Shown here piece after piece: positions 3,473 through 5,969 of a stretch of DNA of 5,969 nucleotides. The stretch is from contig CAMNLO010000112.1 of assembly GCA_946543095.1 (NCBI GenBank), forward strand, positions 1 through 5,969. Reading direction: 5' to 3'. The stretch comes from an uncultured bacterium. GTDB taxonomy: Bacteria; Bacillota; Clostridia; Lachnospirales; Lachnospiraceae. Position 1 is the stretch's first letter; each line of letters opens with the position of its first letter. The notes under the pieces are model-generated. The model did no database searches. It saw nothing but the letters and a program-made list of their open reading frames with translations, and had not been told where the DNA came from. The position numbers and the translations under genes are program-made.

Positions 3473-5969
3473 TCATTCCAGGTTAAACAGCAGAGCCCGG
3501 GAGTAGGTCATGGCCGCTGCCGCATACACCTCCAAAGATTCCTGATATTGAACGGCATGGGTATGGAGTGAAACATGGACTGTCGGATAATTGTCCAGAT
3601 AGCTTTCTTTTTTGCTGTCCATCAGCAAGGACAAGGGGATCCTTACCACATACATCTGGTCGCCGCTGGTGTCGTTTAGCTGATAGGTTTTCGCGTAGCC
3701 TCCCTGGGAAAGCTCAAAGGCCTTGCTGGTGCTTGACTCCTCCACTGTTTCCCATTCCTCAAAGGTCTTGTTGGGATCCGTTACCCTCTTTACGATTATC
3801 CCGCCATTTGTCTTATCAAGGGGTTTTACCCCTTCCAGATTGGTGCTCTTACCCAAAACGCTCTCCTTGGGCGGGATCTCATAAACCGTCTGTCCGGAGG
3901 AATCATTGATAAAAAACGCTGCCTCCGTGATCATATCCGTAACATTAACGCTGACCTCCGTAGGCTTGAAATAAATGTCACGGTACATTTTCGCTGTATC
4001 GGCATTATGATCGGGATATGCGCCTTCAGCGCTGAACAATGCCGCAGGACCCGGTTCATCCGCCTGATCATAAGCCTCCTGCATAAGCATCGCATCGTAG
4101 GGCAGCACATCCGTCTTCTTCTCCGCCGAGGTCAAAGCCGGCCCCCCGTGAAGCGTTACCGTCGGGACCTGAAGGCCGGCAGCCCAGGCGGTGATGATCG
4201 TATTCACAAACAGCTTGCACTCATCCTCCGAAAACGGAAAAGAACTGTAGAGTCTGTGGCCCTGTCCGGAATAGGTGATATTTCCCATAGAATAGATAAA
4301 GTAGTTGTTCCGTACATTGTTTTTGGAACAACGGTAGATCCGATTGCTCAGCTCCGACGGACTGGTGGTGACCTGAATATTCTGACTCTTGTCCAGCCCT
4401 TCCCCAAGGCAGTACCAGACCACAAGATCACCCATGCTGTCCTTATCATCATCAATATTGAGATTTAACTGAAAATAGGGGCCGTGGGTACAGCTTACCG
4501 CGAATTCCTCCGACAGCTCATAGGGGAATTTTGTGATCTGTCCCTCATTCACCTGAGTGATCCTGTTATAGCTGGCTCCGGAATTCTGCACGTCATCTCC
4601 CACCTTTAAAAACTTATTATATCCGTACTGGCTGCCGCCTTCCCTAGCTTCCGCAAGGATCTCATAGCACATTCCCTGGGTGTATGCTCCTTTATCATTG
4701 GCGCTTGTTTTATAGGTCTGCTTGTTGCTTTTGGGAATATACGCCTTATCATAGCTGCCCTCATGCAAAAGCTGCACTCTTTCCCCTGTTCCCTCGGCCA
4801 GCTTTCCGTATTCCTTCAGGGACTGATAGCCATAGCGGTTCATTCCAACGGCGTCGCGGATGTATTTATTAAAACTGATCCCCCACAGCTTTTTCCCGTA
4901 GGTATTATAATCCGTAGTGTCTCCGCTCTTTCTGTATTGATTGGCGTCATAGGCCGAATAGAAGGAGGTACAGTCATGAGAAAACAATATGCTGCGGCCC
5001 TCCGCGATATACTGCATCAGCCCCTCCGTCGCGATCTCGTTCAATTCAACATCAGCAAACCTTCCAAAGGTCCAGCAATCCGCAAAGCCGCAGATCACAA
5101 GATCGAACTTTTCAAAGAACTTCCGATATCCCACCGCCGTCTTTTCCGGGATCTCTGCAGAATTGATCAAGAGATCCGAGGAAATGGATCTGACCGTAAT
5201 ATTATAGGGCATCTGGTTCGCGTCATCCCTCAGATACTGACCGAGCAGTGAGGTGGAGGAGGACTTCATGTGCTCCTCCAAATTGATAGAGGACCTCCTG
5301 TCTCCCCCCATATTCGCCATTTCGAGAGAAGTCAGGATCTGTAGTACCTTGATCGTGGCTTTTTCCGGAACATTCGTGATCCTGGTATAGCCCACTACGC
5401 TTCCTCTTCTCAGCTTCCTACTGTTCTGAAACACTTCGATCTTCCAGGTCACCACGCCTGCCTGATTTGCGCTGAATCTTCTGGAAAGGGTATAATTCGT
5501 GCCCGCCTTGATCTCAGACAGACTGGAGACGTTAACGGTGAAGGAGGAGGTCTCTTCCTCCTCGGAGGCAAATTTTCCGTCAGAGTTCTTATCCACGTAG
5601 AATTTCAGCTGATAATTCAGATCGTCACTGCTTAAAGCGTCAGTGACCTTAAAATCAACGTCCATCCGAAAAACAGTCTCTCCGTTCTGTGTCCCCTCAC
5701 TGGTGGCGTTGATCATCTGGTTATCCCCCAGCTCAGCCGTCACAAGGGGTCTGGCCGTCTCCATCTTCTCCTTAAGGGCCAGATTGTCGCTGATCACATC
5801 ACTCACCCGGAAAACCGAAGCCTTGTCCTTCAGACCGTTCAGCAGGGAATACATATTGGAATTAACATCTACCGTATCCTGGTCCGGCGCTTTCGAGTCT
5901 GATAAAAGCAGCTTATCCGCCACCACAATGGGCAGGTCGGCATCCGCAAAATCGGTAAATCGCTTCACA
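3473..5969 (-). CDS. Large DUF5057-like protein with amidotransferase-like core, N-terminus beyond right edge
   Basis: 831 codons are open to the window edge; the GTG at the edge is only where sequence begins, so the true start lies outside. I recognise resemblance, from memory, to DUF5057 proteins of Clostridia; their function is unknown. In visible numbering, 75-200 looks like a beta-sandwich with an EF-hand-like loop, DKNSDG to E137 (126-137). From about 205 a Rossmann-like or class-I glutamine-amidotransferase-like domain follows: strand IKVLQIL (206-211), FDLVICGFADCW (288-299), then a helix and strand ending SILFSHDCTSFY (326-337). Conserved-looking blocks include VSCTHGPYFQLNL (491-503), DLVVWYC (514-520) and NNYFIYSMGNITYSGQGHR (554-572). 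About 660-830 is a second beta-rich region. No transmembrane segment, LPXTG motif or S-layer repeat is visible; an exported location is inferred from the beta-sandwich and Ca loop. The gene ends 93 bases before the Rpn-like gene with no strong terminator. A catalytic triad is not evident, so the amidotransferase-like fold may be non-enzymatic. Confidence 0.85.
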   Translation of the reverse strand, partial: VKRFTDFADADLPIVVADKLLLSDSKAPDQDTVDVNSNMYSLLNGLKDKASVFRVSDVISDNLALKEKMETARPLVTAELGDNQMINATSEGTQNGETVFRMDVDFKVTDALSSDDLNYQLKFYVDKNSDGKFASEEEETSSFTVNVSSLSEIKAGTNYTLSRRFSANQAGVVTWKIEVFQNSRKLRRGSVVGYTRITNVPEKATIKVLQILTSLEMANMGGDRRSSINLEEHMKSSSTSLLGQYLRDDANQMPYNITVRSISSDLLINSAEIPEKTAVGYRKFFEKFDLVICGFADCWTFGRFADVELNEIATEGLMQYIAEGRSILFSHDCTSFYSAYDANQYRKSGDTTDYNTYGKKLWGISFNKYIRDAVGMNRYGYQSLKEYGKLAEGTGERVQLLHEGSYDKAYIPKSNKQTYKTSANDKGAYTQGMCYEILAEAREGGSQYGYNKFLKVGDDVQNSGASYNRITQVNEGQITKFPYELSEEFAVSCTHGPYFQLNLNIDDDKDSMGDLVVWYCLGEGLDKSQNIQVTTSPSELSNRIYRCSKNNVRNNYFIYSMGNITYSGQGHRLYSSFPFSEDECKLFVNTIITAWAAGLQVPTVTLHGGPALTSAEKKTDVLPYDAMLMQEAYDQADEPGPAALFSAEGAYPDHNADTAKMYRDIYFKPTEVSVNVTDMITEAAFFINDSSGQTVYEIPPKESVLGKSTNLEGVKPLDKTNGGIIVKRVTDPNKTFEEWETVEESSTSKAFELSQGGYAKTYQLNDTSGDQMYVVRIPLSLLMDSKKESYLDNYPTVHVSLHTHAVQYQESLEVYAAAAMTYSRALLFNLE

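Noticed and set aside
3461..3479. Terminator after the large gene (GGAA-TGA-TTCC followed by TTTT)
   Set aside because: The stem is only 4 bp and the T-run is short, so it is too weak to call.
4007..5251. Plus-strand open frames at 4007-4468 and 4763-5251
   Set aside because: They are antisense to the uninterrupted large gene; no RBS or domain supports them.
5966..5968. GTG at the right edge as start of the large protein
   Set aside because: The frame is open to the edge, there is no sequence upstream to show an RBS, and no signal peptide follows; the gene almost certainly continues.

Overview
The window looks like a chromosomal segment from a moderately GC-rich Clostridia bacterium, most likely Lachnospiraceae. 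This rests on protein style: an Amidase_3 enzyme of the long-insert type familiar from that group, an Rpn/PD-(D/E)XK putative transposase with the GxExG-type tail, and a large protein resembling the DUF5057 family. No rRNA, tRNA or marker gene fixes the species. These family names are recalled, not searched.

All five genes lie on the minus strand, so transcription runs from high to low coordinates. 3473-5969 is the 3' part of a large gene, cut by the right edge, for an apparently extracytoplasmic protein with an EF-hand-like loop and a glutamine-amidotransferase-like core. A 93-base spacer (3380-3472) holds an extended -10 promoter candidate, a short hairpin and a 9-base direct repeat. Next is a gene for an Rpn-family nuclease/transposase-like protein lacking the usual N-terminus (2612-3379). 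Then come a small FMN nitroreductase (2092-2589), a secreted zinc N-acetylmuramoyl-L-alanine amidase with a 27-bp tandem repeat just after its signal peptide (1175-2068), and a sodium:neurotransmitter-symporter (NSS/SNF) family transporter cut by the left edge (1-1118).

The last four genes are head to tail with gaps of 22, 23 and 56 bases. Each of the last three has its own Shine-Dalgarno sequence and no convincing terminator separates them, so one transcript from the 3426-3434 promoter could cover all four. Their predicted activities (DNA nuclease remnant, flavin reductase, cell-wall hydrolase, Na+-coupled amino-acid uptake) do not form an obvious pathway, so the grouping may be incidental.

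I found no convincing plus-strand gene, CRISPR array, RNA gene or complete mobile element, and no clear evidence of a new biological system. The points most worth a second look are the truncated Rpn gene behind an apparently intact promoter, the function of the large DUF5057-like protein, and the unusual N-terminus of the amidase.
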